Positions 42,935 to 52,274 of a DNA stretch of 64,000 nucleotides are shown here, one piece after another; positions within the stretch are counted from its first letter, which is position 1, and each line of letters starts with the position of its first letter. The notes under the pieces were generated by a model that searched no databases, was not told the origin of the DNA, and saw only the letters and a list, made by a program, of their open reading frames with translations. Source of the DNA: Deltaproteobacteria bacterium (lineage in GTDB: Bacteria > Desulfobacterota > Binatia > Binatales > Binataceae); NCBI GenBank assembly GCA_021794015.1, contig JAJYRQ010000005.1, positions 1-64,000 of the forward strand, in the 5' to 3' direction. The position numbers and the translations under genes are program-made.

Positions 42935-44269
42935 TTAGCCTCCCGGCTGCTCGCCAACCGGGTCGGCAAAGCCATCGCTTTCGTAAGCGCGGGCGAGCAC
43001 TTCGAGCGGATGAAGCGGGCGCACACCGGTTGCCTGCTCGATCTGGAGCGCGGCCAGGGGGCAGTCGCTCACCATCACGCGGGCTTGTGCCTGGGTCATC
43101 GCCGCGAAGGCCTTTTCGCCCCATTTCATGGAGAGCGCGAAGAACTCCTTCTTCATCGCCCAGGTGCCGTCGTGGCAGGTGCAGGCTTCCGCGCTGACGA
43201 TTTGAACGCCCGGGATAAGGCGCATCAGGTCGCGCGCGCGAAAGCCGATTGCCTGCGCCTTCAGATGGCACGGCACGTGGTAGGCGATGGAGACCGGCGT
43301 GGAGCGAAAGCCGCGCTCGAAGCTTCCGGCGCGGCGAAGTTCGTAGAGTACCTCGTGGGTATCGGCGACCGCGCCGGCAAGCTGGCGCGCCGGTTCGCTG
43401 CCGAGCAGAAGCGGATACTCCCGGCGCATCATCAGCGCGCAGGTCGGATTGAGCGCGGCCACGCGAAAGCCCTGACGCACCAGGGGCAAGAGCGTGGCGA
43501 GATTGGCTTGGGCAAGCTTGCGCGCCAGCTCGACATTGCCGCCGTCCAGGGCCGGCATCCCGCAACAGTTCTGCTCCGGGCAGGCCACCGCGCAGCGATT
43601 TCTTTCCAGCACCGCCAGCGCCGCGCGCCCGACTTCGGGCCGGTAGTAATTGACAAAGCAGGTGTGGAAGAGCGCCACCCTGGCGGCGGGCTTTTCCGGC
43701 GCGCTCGGCGGCCCGACCCGCTTTAAGTAGCCGACAAAGCTCTCGCGGGCAAACTCAGGCAGCTTTTTCCGGCGATCGATCCCGACCAGCCGCTCCAGCG
43801 CCAGACGCGCCGGGGCGAAATTGCCCGCCCAGTTGGCCAGCGCCGCGCTGCGAGCACCCATTCGCCCCAGCCGGTCGGGATCGCCAAGCATCCGCTCGCG
43901 CAGCGCCAAGCCCTTTGCCCGCGCCTCGACCGCGCGCGCCCGCAGCATCAGGCGCGGAAAATCAAGCTGGAACTCGTGGCCTTCCTTGGGCGAGTAAGGA
44001 CATTTCACCTCGCACAGCTTGCAGCCGTAGCAAAGCTCGACCACCCGGCGCTTGAGCCCTGCAGCAAGGCCTCTTACCTCGCCGCCCTGGACGTCGATAC
44101 CCTCGAACAGCTCGGCAAACGAGGGGCAAAGGTTAAAGCAGAGCCGGCAGCCGTGGCAGATGTCGAAGACGCGGTTGAGCTCTTTTTCGAGTCCCGGGCG
44201 TTCCCAGTAGCGCGGCTCGGCCGGGCTGTAGGAAAGCCCGTCGGTCGGGCGCGCCTCTATCCGCTCCAT
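42935..44269 (-). CDS. CCG-domain Fe-S oxidoreductase (GlpC/HdrB-like)
   Basis: The protein of about 444 residues has two [4Fe-4S] ferredoxin motifs near the N-terminus (CHGCRLCFNLCP and CYGCKLCEVKCP). Two cysteine-rich domains follow. The first has the canonical CPEQNCCGM motif; the second has CTCHDGTW in place of CCG. Such proteins pass electrons between flavoenzymes and quinones or peroxidase partners. With rubrerythrin and DUF3501 beside it, it likely supplies electrons for peroxide reduction. ATG 44269 is preferred to GTG 44275. Confidence 0.9.
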   Translation of the reverse strand: MERIEARPTDGLSYSPAEPRYWERPGLEKELNRVFDICHGCRLCFNLCPSFAELFEGIDVQGGEVRGLAAGLKRRVVELCYGCKLCEVKCPYSPKEGHEFQLDFPRLMLRARAVEARAKGLALRERMLGDPDRLGRMGARSAALANWAGNFAPARLALERLVGIDRRKKLPEFARESFVGYLKRVGPPSAPEKPAARVALFHTCFVNYYRPEVGRAALAVLERNRCAVACPEQNCCGMPALDGGNVELARKLAQANLATLLPLVRQGFRVAALNPTCALMMRREYPLLLGSEPARQLAGAVADTHEVLYELRRAGSFERGFRSTPVSIAYHVPCHLKAQAIGFRARDLMRLIPGVQIVSAEACTCHDGTWAMKKEFFALSMKWGEKAFAAMTQAQARVMVSDCPLAALQIEQATGVRPLHPLEVLARAYESDGFADPVGEQPGG

Positions 44270-44445
44270 CGTCACGTCATCTCAGGCGCTGTTACGCAAG
44301 GTCTCAGCCATGGCGCAGCCCCAGCGCGGGCGGTCGGGGACAGCTTCGGTTCGTGCAAGGCGCGGGAGCCGGGCGGCGCATCCGCGCCGCCCGCAAAGCC
44401 GACTCACGTCTCATCGGCCGCGAAAGAGCGCCCCAGGGCGACGTC

Positions 44446-44865
44446 TTAGGCCAGCGACTCGGCCGCCTTGGCGAAGCGGCCGGCGTGGGATTTTTCCGCT
44501 TTGGCCAGGGTCTCGAACCAGTCGGCGATCTCCGAGAATCCCTCCTGGCGCGCCGTCTTGGCCATGCCGGGATACATATCGGTGTACTCGTAGGTCTCGC
44601 CATGAACGGCGGACTTGAGGTTGAGCAGCGTCTCCCCGATCGGCATGTCGGTCACCGGGTCGCCGACGCTCCTTAGGTAGTCGAGATGGCCGTGGGCGTG
44701 GCCGGTTTCGCCCTCGGCGGTGTCGCGGAAAAGCCCGGCGATCTCGGGCTGGCCTTCGATGTCGGCCTGTTTGGCAAAGTAGAGGTAGCGGCGGTTGGCC
44801 TGGCTTTCGCCGGCGAAGGCTTCCTTAAGATTCTGATGCGTTTTGGTCCCGTTTAATTGCTTCAT
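44446..44865 (-). CDS. Rubrerythrin family protein without rubredoxin domain
   Basis: The 139-residue product is a complete ferritin-like four-helix domain with the di-iron ligand segments [36 protein letters not shown] and AEKSHAGRF. It stops where normal rubrerythrin continues into a C-terminal rubredoxin with two CxxC pairs, so this is the short type (sulerythrin-like). It would reduce hydrogen peroxide using electrons from a separate protein. The PerR-like regulator is just upstream (59 bp). Confidence 0.93.
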   Translation of the reverse strand: MKQLNGTKTHQNLKEAFAGESQANRRYLYFAKQADIEGQPEIAGLFRDTAEGETGHAHGHLDYLRSVGDPVTDMPIGETLLNLKSAVHGETYEYTDMYPGMAKTARQEGFSEIADWFETLAKAEKSHAGRFAKAAESLA

Positions 44866-44923
44866 GGCATCCCTCTCAACTCGGGCGAATTCGGCGCGTA
44901 AGCTGCGCCGGTTAAAAGCCCCA

Positions 44924-45427
44924 TCAAACCGCGGCGGCCTGCCCGTCGCGCGCGGCGGCTTTAAGCTTCTGGCAGCGCGCGCACAGCGCCCTGATTTCCA
45001 GGTTCAAGCCCAGCACCTTGAAGTCGCCCAACGACCCCTGCTCGATAAGCGCGCTGCTGAGCGCGGGAATTTCCACGTCGCGCACCTTGCGGCAGCGCAC
45101 GCATACCACGTGATGGTGCGGCTTAAGGTTGGCGTCGTAGCGGGCGCTGTCATAAAGCGGCGTGACCTTGCGCGCCTCTCCGCTCTCGCAAAGCGTCTCC
45201 AGCGTGCGATGGACCGTGGCCAGCGAGACGTAGGGATGGCGCTTGCGCACCATGGCGCAAATCTGGTCGGCGCGCGGATGGTCCTCGCGCGAGATGAGCG
45301 CCTCGACGATGGCCAGGCGCTGGGGGGTAAGCGCCAGGCCGCGCTGGCGGGCGCGCCGGACAAACTCGCCCAGCCTTGCGCGCAGCGGGCGCGGCTGGCC
45401 AGTATCGATTCTCATCCTGATTTCCAT
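44924..45427 (-). CDS. Fur-family regulator, PerR-like
   Basis: The 167-residue protein has the Fur winged helix ([14 protein letters not shown] and [15 protein letters not shown]), the HHHVVCVRC hinge with histidine ligands, and a second CARC pair forming the structural zinc site. Its position as first gene of a rubrerythrin operon points to PerR, the peroxide sensor. The basic N-terminal extension is normal. ATG 45427 and ATG 45415 are both possible starts. It likely represses itself through the box at 45435-45451. Confidence 0.9.
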   Translation of the reverse strand: MEIRMRIDTGQPRPLRARLGEFVRRARQRGLALTPQRLAIVEALISREDHPRADQICAMVRKRHPYVSLATVHRTLETLCESGEARKVTPLYDSARYDANLKPHHHVVCVRCRKVRDVEIPALSSALIEQGSLGDFKVLGLNLEIRALCARCQKLKAAARDGQAAAV

Positions 45428-45434
45428 CCCGTGT

Positions 45435-45451
45435 GGTTATAATTACTAACC
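45435..45451 (-). promoter_or_regulatory. PerR/Fur-like box and promoter region of the rubrerythrin operon
   Basis: GGTTATAATTACTAACC has inverted arms GGTTA/TAACC around an AT core and resembles a PerR or Fur box (TTAnTAATTATAA on the minus strand). It lies 8 bp upstream of the regulator's ATG, in the only AT-rich patch of the gap between this operon and the glucoamylase gene. Confidence 0.55.
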
Positions 45452-45527
45452 GCTCGGCCCGCTCCTGTCAAGCGCCCGGCCGGCTGTCCGATCCCTACCG
45501 GCGGCGGCGCGGCGCGCCGGCCGCCGG

Positions 45528-47927
45528 CTACGCCGCCAGCTCGATCGCGTAGTCCTGCCCCTCCCAGCGCTCCTCGTCGGTCCACAGGAAGGTGAAACGC
45601 AGCGGCGCGCGGCCGTCCGGCTCGGTGGCAAGGTCCACGTAGTCGATGCCGAGCGGGGTGTGGGTCGAGCGACTGTCCTTAGCGGTGCGCCACTGGTCGG
45701 CGCTAGAGTGGAGCAAAAACGGCGCGTCGGCGACGATCCGCACGCAGCTTCCGGCCTTCACGCTGCGCAGCCGGCAGTTATGCTTCCAGACCTGCGGCGG
45801 GGGCGGCGGCCGCCTTGCCCCGCGGTAGCGCTCGGCCACTTCATCAATGAGGTCGAAAACCCGGCCGTCGCTGGCCGAGCGCAACAGCTTGACGTACTCG
45901 GCATGCGCCCACATGAGCGGCATCGCGGCGCCGGTCGGCCCGCCGTGGCGCAACAGGCGCTCGGGCAGGTCGGGCCCGTCCCAGAGTTGCTCGGCCAGCA
46001 GCCTGGTGGGCGTGGCGAAATTTTCCATCGCGCGCAGGCAGGGCGTCGGATCGCGTCCGGCGGCCACTTCGTAGTGGCCGCGCTCGCCGCTCAGAAGCGG
46101 CCACGGCCGCCCGCGACCCCATCCCTGGTAGGGGGCGCCGTCGTCGCGCTGTCCGTAGCCGTCATGGTTGTAGCGCCGCCAGCAGGGGCCGCCCGGCAGC
46201 TCCACCTTGAGCACAGCGTCTACCACGGCCAGGGAGTCGACGACCAGCGGGTCGTCGGCGCGGCGGATGCCGTAGCGCACCAGCTCCAGAAAGCCGGTAT
46301 CGACGACCTCGCGGGCGGGGAATTCGGCCGGCGCTCCGGGACCGCGGTTGTGAATGAAGAGCAGGCCCGAGTCCGGGTCTTCGTCGGGATAAGGGTCGTC
46401 GGCCGAAGCCGGGTTGATCCGGACGTAGTGGCGTCGGATGCCGGGAACCAGCGTGCCTTGGCTGGTGACGGTCCAGCGCTCAAGATGGTTTTCGAGGAAA
46501 TCGGCGTACTCCTCGAGGAAGGCGGCCGTGAGCGGGTCGCCGCGCTTGCGCGCCAGCCCGGCAACACAGATAAGCCCGGCAATCACCGCGGCCAGTGTGG
46601 CAGGCGAAAAGCCGCTGTTCTCCTCCCAACGATCCTGGGGCGTTACCGGGCCGTTAAGGATCATGTAGCGCGCGCCCAGCAGCGCCGTCGGGTAGGGATC
46701 GAAGGCGCCCAGCGCACGGGCCCGCTCCAGGCGCCAGGCAAGAATCAACGGAAAGGCCACCTCGTCAAGCTGGACGCCGTGCCAGTAGGGCGTGCCGTCG
46801 AGCCAGAAGTTCTGGGCAAAGCCGCCGTCGGACTGCTGCGTGCTGGCCAGGTAAATCAGGCCGGCAACCGCAGTGGCCAGGTCGCCGCCCGCGATAAGGC
46901 CGGTGGCGCTTTGCACCAGGTCGCGGGTCCATACCAGGTGGTAGCCGCCCAGGTCCTCGTCGCCCTTGACTTCGCCCCAGGGAATGCTCATCGAGGCGAT
47001 CAGCGCGCCGGAAAAGCCCTTGTCCTCGTGGGCTAACAGCAATTCGCAACTGCGGCGGTAGAGCCGGCCGCCGTCGCCGCTTTGCCGCTCCAGCGGCAGA
47101 AAATGGCGACGGGCGCGTTCCCACTGCGCCGCAAAACGGCCGCGATGCTCGGCAACGGCAGTATTCAGCGAGTGCAGGACCACGCCGATTGCGCGATGCA
47201 GGCTGTGACCGAAGCCGAGTCCCAGCGTGAAGCGCCGCTCCCGCCCAAGGCCGAGCTCGGCGGTAAGCGCGATGTTGCCGTTTTCGGCCGCGGCGAATTC
47301 GTAATCCATCCGGAAATTGTCGCTCAGGTCCAGCCAACCGTCGTTGCGTCCCACAAAGCCGCACGAGCAGCGCAACAGCGGCACGCTGGCGCCCAGGGCG
47401 AGCCAGATGCCGTTTTTGTGGGCGGTGAGGAAGCGCCGCCCGGCGGCCTGCGCAAGGTTGCCCGTATTGCCCCAGCCGCCGACGTCAAGATGGGGCGCCA
47501 GCAGCACGTAGACCTTGAGCCGCTCGACAAGCTCGGCGTCTCCTTCCACCGCGCCGTCGAGCAGCAGGCAGGCCTGGTGAGCGTCGGCCAGGATCTCCAT
47601 TACCACCCGGTAGCGCCCTTGGCGATCGGCGTTGACCATCCTGATGCCGAGGCCGCCCGCCTCGAAGTACTCGACCCGGCATTCCAGATGACGATGAGCG
47701 TCGTGAAAAAACGTCTCGCCATCGGTAATCAGCAACTGCAAATCGCGAACCTGCGGCCGGTCGATGCTGGGATAGTAAACCTCGCTCACCACGCCATTGG
47801 AGACGGTGAACCAGACCCGGCTGGAAGTCGAATAGGCCGTTCCGACAGCGTCCTTGGCGCTATGGGTCCAGCGCGGCTCGATGCCGGGTCCGCCCCAGGC
47901 TTTGGGTTGTTCCTCTAACTTCGCCAT
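45528..47927 (-). CDS. GH15 glucoamylase / glucodextranase-type glucan hydrolase
   Basis: The 799-residue protein has an N-terminal beta-sandwich beginning at GTAYSTSSRVWFTVSNGVVSE, then an (alpha/alpha)6 barrel. GGYHLVWTRDLVQSATGL is the conserved GH15 substrate-binding stretch, RWEENSGFSPATLA holds the general acid, and WPLLSGERGHYEVA holds the general base. An additional C-terminal domain of about 130 residues follows. No signal peptide is seen, so it probably acts on cytoplasmic glucan or trehalose-like substrates. ATG 47927 is preferred to an upstream start at 47990. It is divergent from the Cys/Met enzyme. Confidence 0.93.
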   Translation of the reverse strand: MAKLEEQPKAWGGPGIEPRWTHSAKDAVGTAYSTSSRVWFTVSNGVVSEVYYPSIDRPQVRDLQLLITDGETFFHDAHRHLECRVEYFEAGGLGIRMVNADRQGRYRVVMEILADAHQACLLLDGAVEGDAELVERLKVYVLLAPHLDVGGWGNTGNLAQAAGRRFLTAHKNGIWLALGASVPLLRCSCGFVGRNDGWLDLSDNFRMDYEFAAAENGNIALTAELGLGRERRFTLGLGFGHSLHRAIGVVLHSLNTAVAEHRGRFAAQWERARRHFLPLERQSGDGGRLYRRSCELLLAHEDKGFSGALIASMSIPWGEVKGDEDLGGYHLVWTRDLVQSATGLIAGGDLATAVAGLIYLASTQQSDGGFAQNFWLDGTPYWHGVQLDEVAFPLILAWRLERARALGAFDPYPTALLGARYMILNGPVTPQDRWEENSGFSPATLAAVIAGLICVAGLARKRGDPLTAAFLEEYADFLENHLERWTVTSQGTLVPGIRRHYVRINPASADDPYPDEDPDSGLLFIHNRGPGAPAEFPAREVVDTGFLELVRYGIRRADDPLVVDSLAVVDAVLKVELPGGPCWRRYNHDGYGQRDDGAPYQGWGRGRPWPLLSGERGHYEVAAGRDPTPCLRAMENFATPTRLLAEQLWDGPDLPERLLRHGGPTGAAMPLMWAHAEYVKLLRSASDGRVFDLIDEVAERYRGARRPPPPPQVWKHNCRLRSVKAGSCVRIVADAPFLLHSSADQWRTAKDSRSTHTPLGIDYVDLATEPDGRAPLRFTFLWTDEERWEGQDYAIELAA

Positions 47928-48113
47928 ATAACGCCGGACTCCTCCCCGAGGATCGTTGTAAAGAACCGCCGGGCGCCCAAAACCACGCACTCGGCCGGGC
48001 GTGCCGCAACGCGCGCTAGGGCCGCAAGCCGCGCGGCGATAGCGCGCTGCGCGCGGCCGGGCGCGCCCGGCACCCGGTGGAAATCAGCACCTCTTTAAGC
48101 CTACGCTGGAGCC

Positions 48114-49274
48114 ATGGCCAAGCCTATTCGCGCGCTGGACACCAAGCTGATTCACGTCGGCGAGCCCGAGCCGCCCATCGGCGGGGCCGTCAGCATGCCG
48201 ATCTTCCAGTCGGCGACCTTCGAAACGCGCCGCCAGACCGGCTACCACGACCAGCGCTACGCACGGTTAAGCAACACGCCGAACCACGAGGCGCTGCACG
48301 CCAAGCTGTCAGCAGTCGAAAACGCCGAAGCCGCGCTGGTTACCGGCAGCGGGATGGCCGCCATTTCGGCCGCGCTGTTTTCGCTGCTCGGCGCGGGCGA
48401 TCACATGCTTGCGCAAAATTGCCTTTACGGCGGCACGCACGGGCTTTTGACGGCCGAGCTTGCGCGGCTTGGGGTGGCGGTCGATTTCGTTGACGGCAAC
48501 CAACCGGCGAGTTGGGAACCGCTTGTTCGCCCCACGACCCGCCTCTTTTACGTGGAGACGATGACCAATCCGCTGCTCGAGGTGGGCGACCTCGAGGCGG
48601 TGACGCGTTTTTGCCGGGAGCACGGCCTGGCCTCCGTGGTGGACAACACGCTGGCCAGCCCGGTCAACTTTCGCCCCGTCGAGTTGGGCTTCGACCTTTC
48701 ACTGCATAGCGGCACGAAATACCTAAACGGCCACTCGGACATCGTGGCCGGCGCGATTATCGGGCGCGCGGCGTTGGTGGCGCGGGCCAACCGCACACTC
48801 AACCATCTGGGCGGCGCGCTCGACCCGCATGCCTGCTTTCTGCTTCATCGCGGAATGAAGACGCTCGGCCTGCGCGTGCGCCAGCACAACCAGAACGCGC
48901 TCGAGGTAGCCCGCTTCCTGGAAGCCTCGCCCAAGGTGGCGCGCGTCAACTACGCGGGCCTGCCGAGCCATCGGCAGCACGAGCGGGCCAGGCGCCTGTT
49001 CGAGGGCTTCGGCGGTCTCTTAAGCTTCGAGCTTAAGGGCGGCCCGGCCGCCGCCACGCGCCTGATCGAAGCGGTGAGTCTGCCCTACGTGGCACCGAGC
49101 CTGGGCGGTGTGGAGAGCCTTATCACGCGGCCGGCGGCGACCTCGCACGCCGGCATACCGGCCGATGAGCGCCGGCGCATGGGCATTTCCGACGGTCTCA
49201 TCCGGCTTTCGGTGGGACTCGAGGCGGCCGAGGATCTGATCGAGGACCTGTCCCGCGCGCTTGAGACCTGTTGA
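48114..49274 (+). CDS. Cys/Met-metabolism PLP-dependent enzyme (cystathionine gamma-synthase/lyase family)
   Basis: The 386-residue protein has the full family signature: LVTGSGMAAISAALFSLL, FYVETMTNPLLEV, SVVDNTLASPVNFRP, the Schiff-base lysine in SLHSGTKYLNGHSDIVAG, and a C-terminal GGVESLITRPAATSHAGI. It could be a cystathionine gamma-synthase, beta- or gamma-lyase, or methionine gamma-lyase; residues separating these are not decisive by eye. It lies alone on the plus strand opposite the glucoamylase. Confidence 0.93.
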   Translation: MAKPIRALDTKLIHVGEPEPPIGGAVSMPIFQSATFETRRQTGYHDQRYARLSNTPNHEALHAKLSAVENAEAALVTGSGMAAISAALFSLLGAGDHMLAQNCLYGGTHGLLTAELARLGVAVDFVDGNQPASWEPLVRPTTRLFYVETMTNPLLEVGDLEAVTRFCREHGLASVVDNTLASPVNFRPVELGFDLSLHSGTKYLNGHSDIVAGAIIGRAALVARANRTLNHLGGALDPHACFLLHRGMKTLGLRVRQHNQNALEVARFLEASPKVARVNYAGLPSHRQHERARRLFEGFGGLLSFELKGGPAAATRLIEAVSLPYVAPSLGGVESLITRPAATSHAGIPADERRRMGISDGLIRLSVGLEAAEDLIEDLSRALETC

Positions 49275-49619
49275 ACCCAAGCGCCGGCCGTCCGCGGCCT
49301 CTAACCGGGGCGGCTTGCCGCCCGGACGCGGCAACCCGCGCTGCGCTTTTTCGGCCTGCCGGCATCGCAAACCGCGGCCGGCTGAGCGACCCGGAGCGCG
49401 ACGCCCCGTTTGCTTGCGACCGCCATTTGTCGCCACCTGCGCTCCATGAGATCGCGCCTCGCCCAGACCCACCCATGCGGGCGACAGTGTCGCGTCTCGG
49501 CGCGCCGCCGCCGCAGTCCGCTTTCCGCTCTCGCCCCCTTGCCGTTCTCCCCGCCGTCCACTGGGAAGGCTGCACCTCGCTTACCCCGCGCCTAACCTTG
49601 GACTTCCACTACCAGATCC
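49275..49619. other. Gene-free convergent gap
   Basis: This lies between two genes that end towards each other. Open frames on both strands are arginine/proline-rich shadows with no motif or ribosome site. No clear terminator hairpin with a T-run is visible. Confidence 0.4.
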
Positions 49620-50177
49620 TCACTGGCGTCTCGCTAAGCCCAATCCCTCCAGCAGCCCCACGGCCTTATCCACGTCCTGTTCCGACAGTTCCCAACCCAG
49701 CGCCCGCGCCTGCTCTTTAATCTGGGGCACAGTTACCGCGCCGCCCTGTTTACGCACGATGAAGAACGCTTTCGCCGCCACAGACAGCTCCCGGTAGTCG
49801 GGATCGCCGCACTTCTTGATATTCTCCACCGTGGTTCGCACGTTATCCAGTTTCTCTCCCCCGCGCCTCTGAAGCTCTTCCACAACCTTCTCTCCGTCCG
49901 AGGTGAGCTCGTAATCATAACGCCTCATTTCACCAAAGAATTCATTTTGCACGACGCCGAACCCGAGCCTCTTTTCCTCGATAAAGCCCAGGCTCTTCAA
50001 CTCGCCCACAGCCTGCTCGATCGCGGGAGAAAACGGCCCGTAATAGTGCGCCTTGAATCCCAATCCGAGGCTTGCCAGTACGTCGGCGAAGTAGCAGACC
50101 TTCTGAAGCATAGTTTTCCCACGGATTTTGCCTCCGTAAGCGTCCAGTACCACCAAAACCACGTGTCTAGGCTTCAT
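49620..50177 (-). CDS. YwgA-like small protein partnered with HD phosphohydrolase
   Basis: The 185-residue protein begins with a short helix-turn region, then GKTMLQKVCYFADVL, HYYGPFSPAIEQAVGELKS, LGFIEE and YDYELTSDGEKVVEEL. This order matches the B. subtilis YwgA family and is reminiscent of Panacea/SocA-type antitoxin domains, which share the LQK-YF and YGP-hS patterns. A helical C-terminal domain of about 70 residues follows. ATG 50177 has an excellent GAGGAGGG ribosome site that lies inside the end of the HD gene; the two overlap by 11 bp, so translation is coupled. The function is unknown; antitoxin or regulatory subunit is my inference. Confidence 0.8.
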   Translation of the reverse strand: MKPRHVVLVVLDAYGGKIRGKTMLQKVCYFADVLASLGLGFKAHYYGPFSPAIEQAVGELKSLGFIEEKRLGFGVVQNEFFGEMRRYDYELTSDGEKVVEELQRRGGEKLDNVRTTVENIKKCGDPDYRELSVAAKAFFIVRKQGGAVTVPQIKEQARALGWELSEQDVDKAVGLLEGLGLARRQ

Positions 50178-51639
50178 CTTTACCCTCCTCTAAGACCTCG
50201 CCGCCAATCCGCTCCAGCGCCTGACGAATCTTGCTTTGATACTCCCTCTGCCGCTCTGCCTTGTCGCGGGCGCCCGGGTACGTTACTGGGGCGTACACCT
50301 CGATGATCGTCTCCTTTGACGCCTCGTCGATCGACCTGAAAAGCTGTGACCCCTCCTCGAACTTCCTCCTCCGGCCCTCGGTAACGACAAGAATAGATGA
50401 CTCGGAGTTCCGCGACTGCTCGCGAACGGAGTCGAACACAAATATCCGCACCATTACGAGATTCGGGTCCACCGAAAGGAGCTCGCCGACCTTACGCTCA
50501 AGCGCGAGCATTTGCCCTCTGGTCAGCGACGCCAGCCTGTTGCGGACCAGAGGATCCGCGAACTCGGCGACTCTGACTTTAGCGACCCTCTTGTGCAGCC
50601 TCCTGCCGGCAAGCTGAGAGAACAGTCGCTTTGCGTAGCCCTCGGGCGTCCGCTCAGATAGGACCTCGTTAATCAGCCTGTCATCCGTCCAAGACTTGTA
50701 GGCTTCAAGAAACTCTGGGCTCCCGTCCCACGTGAATGCGCGCTTCAGCCAGTCGATGCGATCTTGCTCTATGCCCAGCCGTATGGCGCGATCTATCATC
50801 AGGTCGGTGATGGACCTGATCTTATGGCGATAAACCTGAGCCGTCATATAATACTTGGCAAGAACGAACTGCTCCAGTGCGTTAATACCATCTTCCTTGA
50901 TGGCCAAATAGCGATCAGATTCGTCAGAGAAGGTGCAGAGGGTGCCAATTAGGCGGTCAAGGTCGTAGAGTCCGTACCTGACACCGCAAAAATAGCTGTC
51001 TCTAAGCAGATAATCCTGCTTATCCGCATCCAAGGGACCGGATACGATACCTTCCACGAGCGAATCGCCATGTTCGCCACCCAGGATTGCGGTGATCTTC
51101 TCTCGATCATAGTCGCTGAGCGGTCTCGCCAGGTCCTTGTCGGTCAGTATGATCTGCTTCGTCAGTGCTTCATGAATCTGCTTGCTTGGCTCAGCCGGCC
51201 GTACCGATGCGAAGGTCTCCAAGATCGGCTCCGAGACGTGCGAGAAGGGTCCATGGCCGACGTCGTGAAGCAGAGCGGCGAGCCGGACCAGCCTTTTTTC
51301 TTCGTCCTCGAGGCCGACCGCGTCTGCGATCCTGCCGGCCACGTACATGGCCCCAATGGAGTGCTCGAAGCGCGTGTGAAGGGCGCCCGGATAGACCAGG
51401 CTCGCCAGGGCAAGCTGGCGAATTCGTCGCAGCCGTTGAAAGACGGGCGAATCGATCAACTGCTGCTCGACGTCGCTGCGTGCGATAAACCCGTGGACCG
51501 GGTCCCTTAGCTCGCGTCTCACAACCGTCCCAGCAAGTTGCGCGCCTTCGATAGAGCGCAATTGTTTGAGTTCTCTTAGCGGGTATACGTGATTTCGAGC
51601 CGAGGCGAAGAACGGCGAAACCCGCATCTCGCTGCCCAT
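50167..51639 (-). CDS. HD-domain dNTP triphosphohydrolase-like protein (SAMHD1/YwfO-type)
   Basis: The 490-residue protein has RRELRDPVHGFI at residues 41-52, then the HD set: EHSIGAMYVAG (H93), ALLHDVGHGPFSH (H125, D126), and LDADKQDYLLRD (D206). The pattern and length match the SAMHD1-like group, including the Enterococcus EF1143 and B. subtilis YwfO enzymes, which hydrolyse dNTPs. The C-terminal 150 residues are helical and charged, a probable regulatory region. A YwgA-like gene is coupled downstream. Possible roles are dNTP control or phage defence by nucleotide depletion; neither is shown here. The start (ATG 51639 or 51627) lacks a strong ribosome site. Confidence 0.88.
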   Translation of the reverse strand: MGSEMRVSPFFASARNHVYPLRELKQLRSIEGAQLAGTVVRRELRDPVHGFIARSDVEQQLIDSPVFQRLRRIRQLALASLVYPGALHTRFEHSIGAMYVAGRIADAVGLEDEEKRLVRLAALLHDVGHGPFSHVSEPILETFASVRPAEPSKQIHEALTKQIILTDKDLARPLSDYDREKITAILGGEHGDSLVEGIVSGPLDADKQDYLLRDSYFCGVRYGLYDLDRLIGTLCTFSDESDRYLAIKEDGINALEQFVLAKYYMTAQVYRHKIRSITDLMIDRAIRLGIEQDRIDWLKRAFTWDGSPEFLEAYKSWTDDRLINEVLSERTPEGYAKRLFSQLAGRRLHKRVAKVRVAEFADPLVRNRLASLTRGQMLALERKVGELLSVDPNLVMVRIFVFDSVREQSRNSESSILVVTEGRRRKFEEGSQLFRSIDEASKETIIEVYAPVTYPGARDKAERQREYQSKIRQALERIGGEVLEEGKDEA

Positions 51640-52190
51640 AAAATCCGCACGGCGTTAGGACCCCAGCAAGGCCCCGCAGCCGGCCGCGGGAAGTGGCGGT
51701 TCCATGGTCTGTCGACGACGGACCTGAACGGAACGGAGGAGACATCCACGCGTCTAGGCGTCTACGCCTGCCTGCGCAAGCAGGCGCTGGTGGAACAAGT
51801 CCACCAAGCCGGGCTGATGACGCCAGGCGAGATTCTCGATTCCTGGCCTGGGCGGCCGGCGCGCCCAGAGGGTGAGCACGCCGCGGTGTGCTGCCGTTAT
51901 CGCTGGCGATACACCGCCTGCGAGCTGGCTTGCTGCCTGCAGCGGTAGCAGCCACACCGACCGGCAGCGGTTCGCAGGCACGACTCAGAGGAGCCATTCC
52001 GGCTTTCCTTATGGCCTCTCAGCCTTGGCTTCTCGCATAGGTCAAACGCCTTGCCTTTGCAAGAATCGGCTGCGGGTTTGTCCACGGCGCTGCGCCGGTG
52101 CGGAATCGGCTGAGGCCCCATTGGCTTGTCCTACTCGCTCTGGGCGGTGAGCGGCCGCCCACCAGAGCGCCGGAAGAACTCCCCGGGGGC
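51640..52190. other. Gene-free divergent gap upstream of the HD gene
   Basis: No recognised gene lies here. Frames on both strands are short and rich in arginine and cysteine. The stretch is divergent between the HD operon (left) and the metal gene (right), so it should contain the HD operon promoter, which I could not pinpoint. It may hold remnants of a decayed gene, but no family match is evident. Confidence 0.4.
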
Positions 52191-52222
52191 TTGACCTTAA
52201 ACCCGAGTTTAACCTGTAGGGT
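52191..52222 (+). promoter_or_regulatory. MerR-type metal-responsive promoter 1
   Basis: TTGACC (52191-52196) and TAGGGT (52217-52222) are separated by 20 bp, longer than the normal 17. The spacer contains the perfect dyad TTAAAC-CCGA-GTTTAA (52197-52212). An over-long spacer with a central dyad is the hallmark of promoters twisted open by MerR-family activators. It stands 53 bp upstream of the HMA-membrane fusion gene. Confidence 0.75.
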
Positions 52223-52274
52223 GGTTCTCGGAAGGTACCAGCACGCCCCCGTGGCAGGAGTTGGAGAAGTTCAA

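Noticed and set aside
42861-43565. Upstream extension of the DUF3501 frame
   Set aside because: It is antiparallel-phase shadow of the CCG Fe-S protein gene on the same strand; DUF3501 begins at GTG 42860 with its own ribosome site.
49271-49720. Plus-strand proline-rich open frame after the Cys/Met enzyme
   Set aside because: No ribosome site or motif is visible, and its 3' part overlaps the YwgA-like gene.
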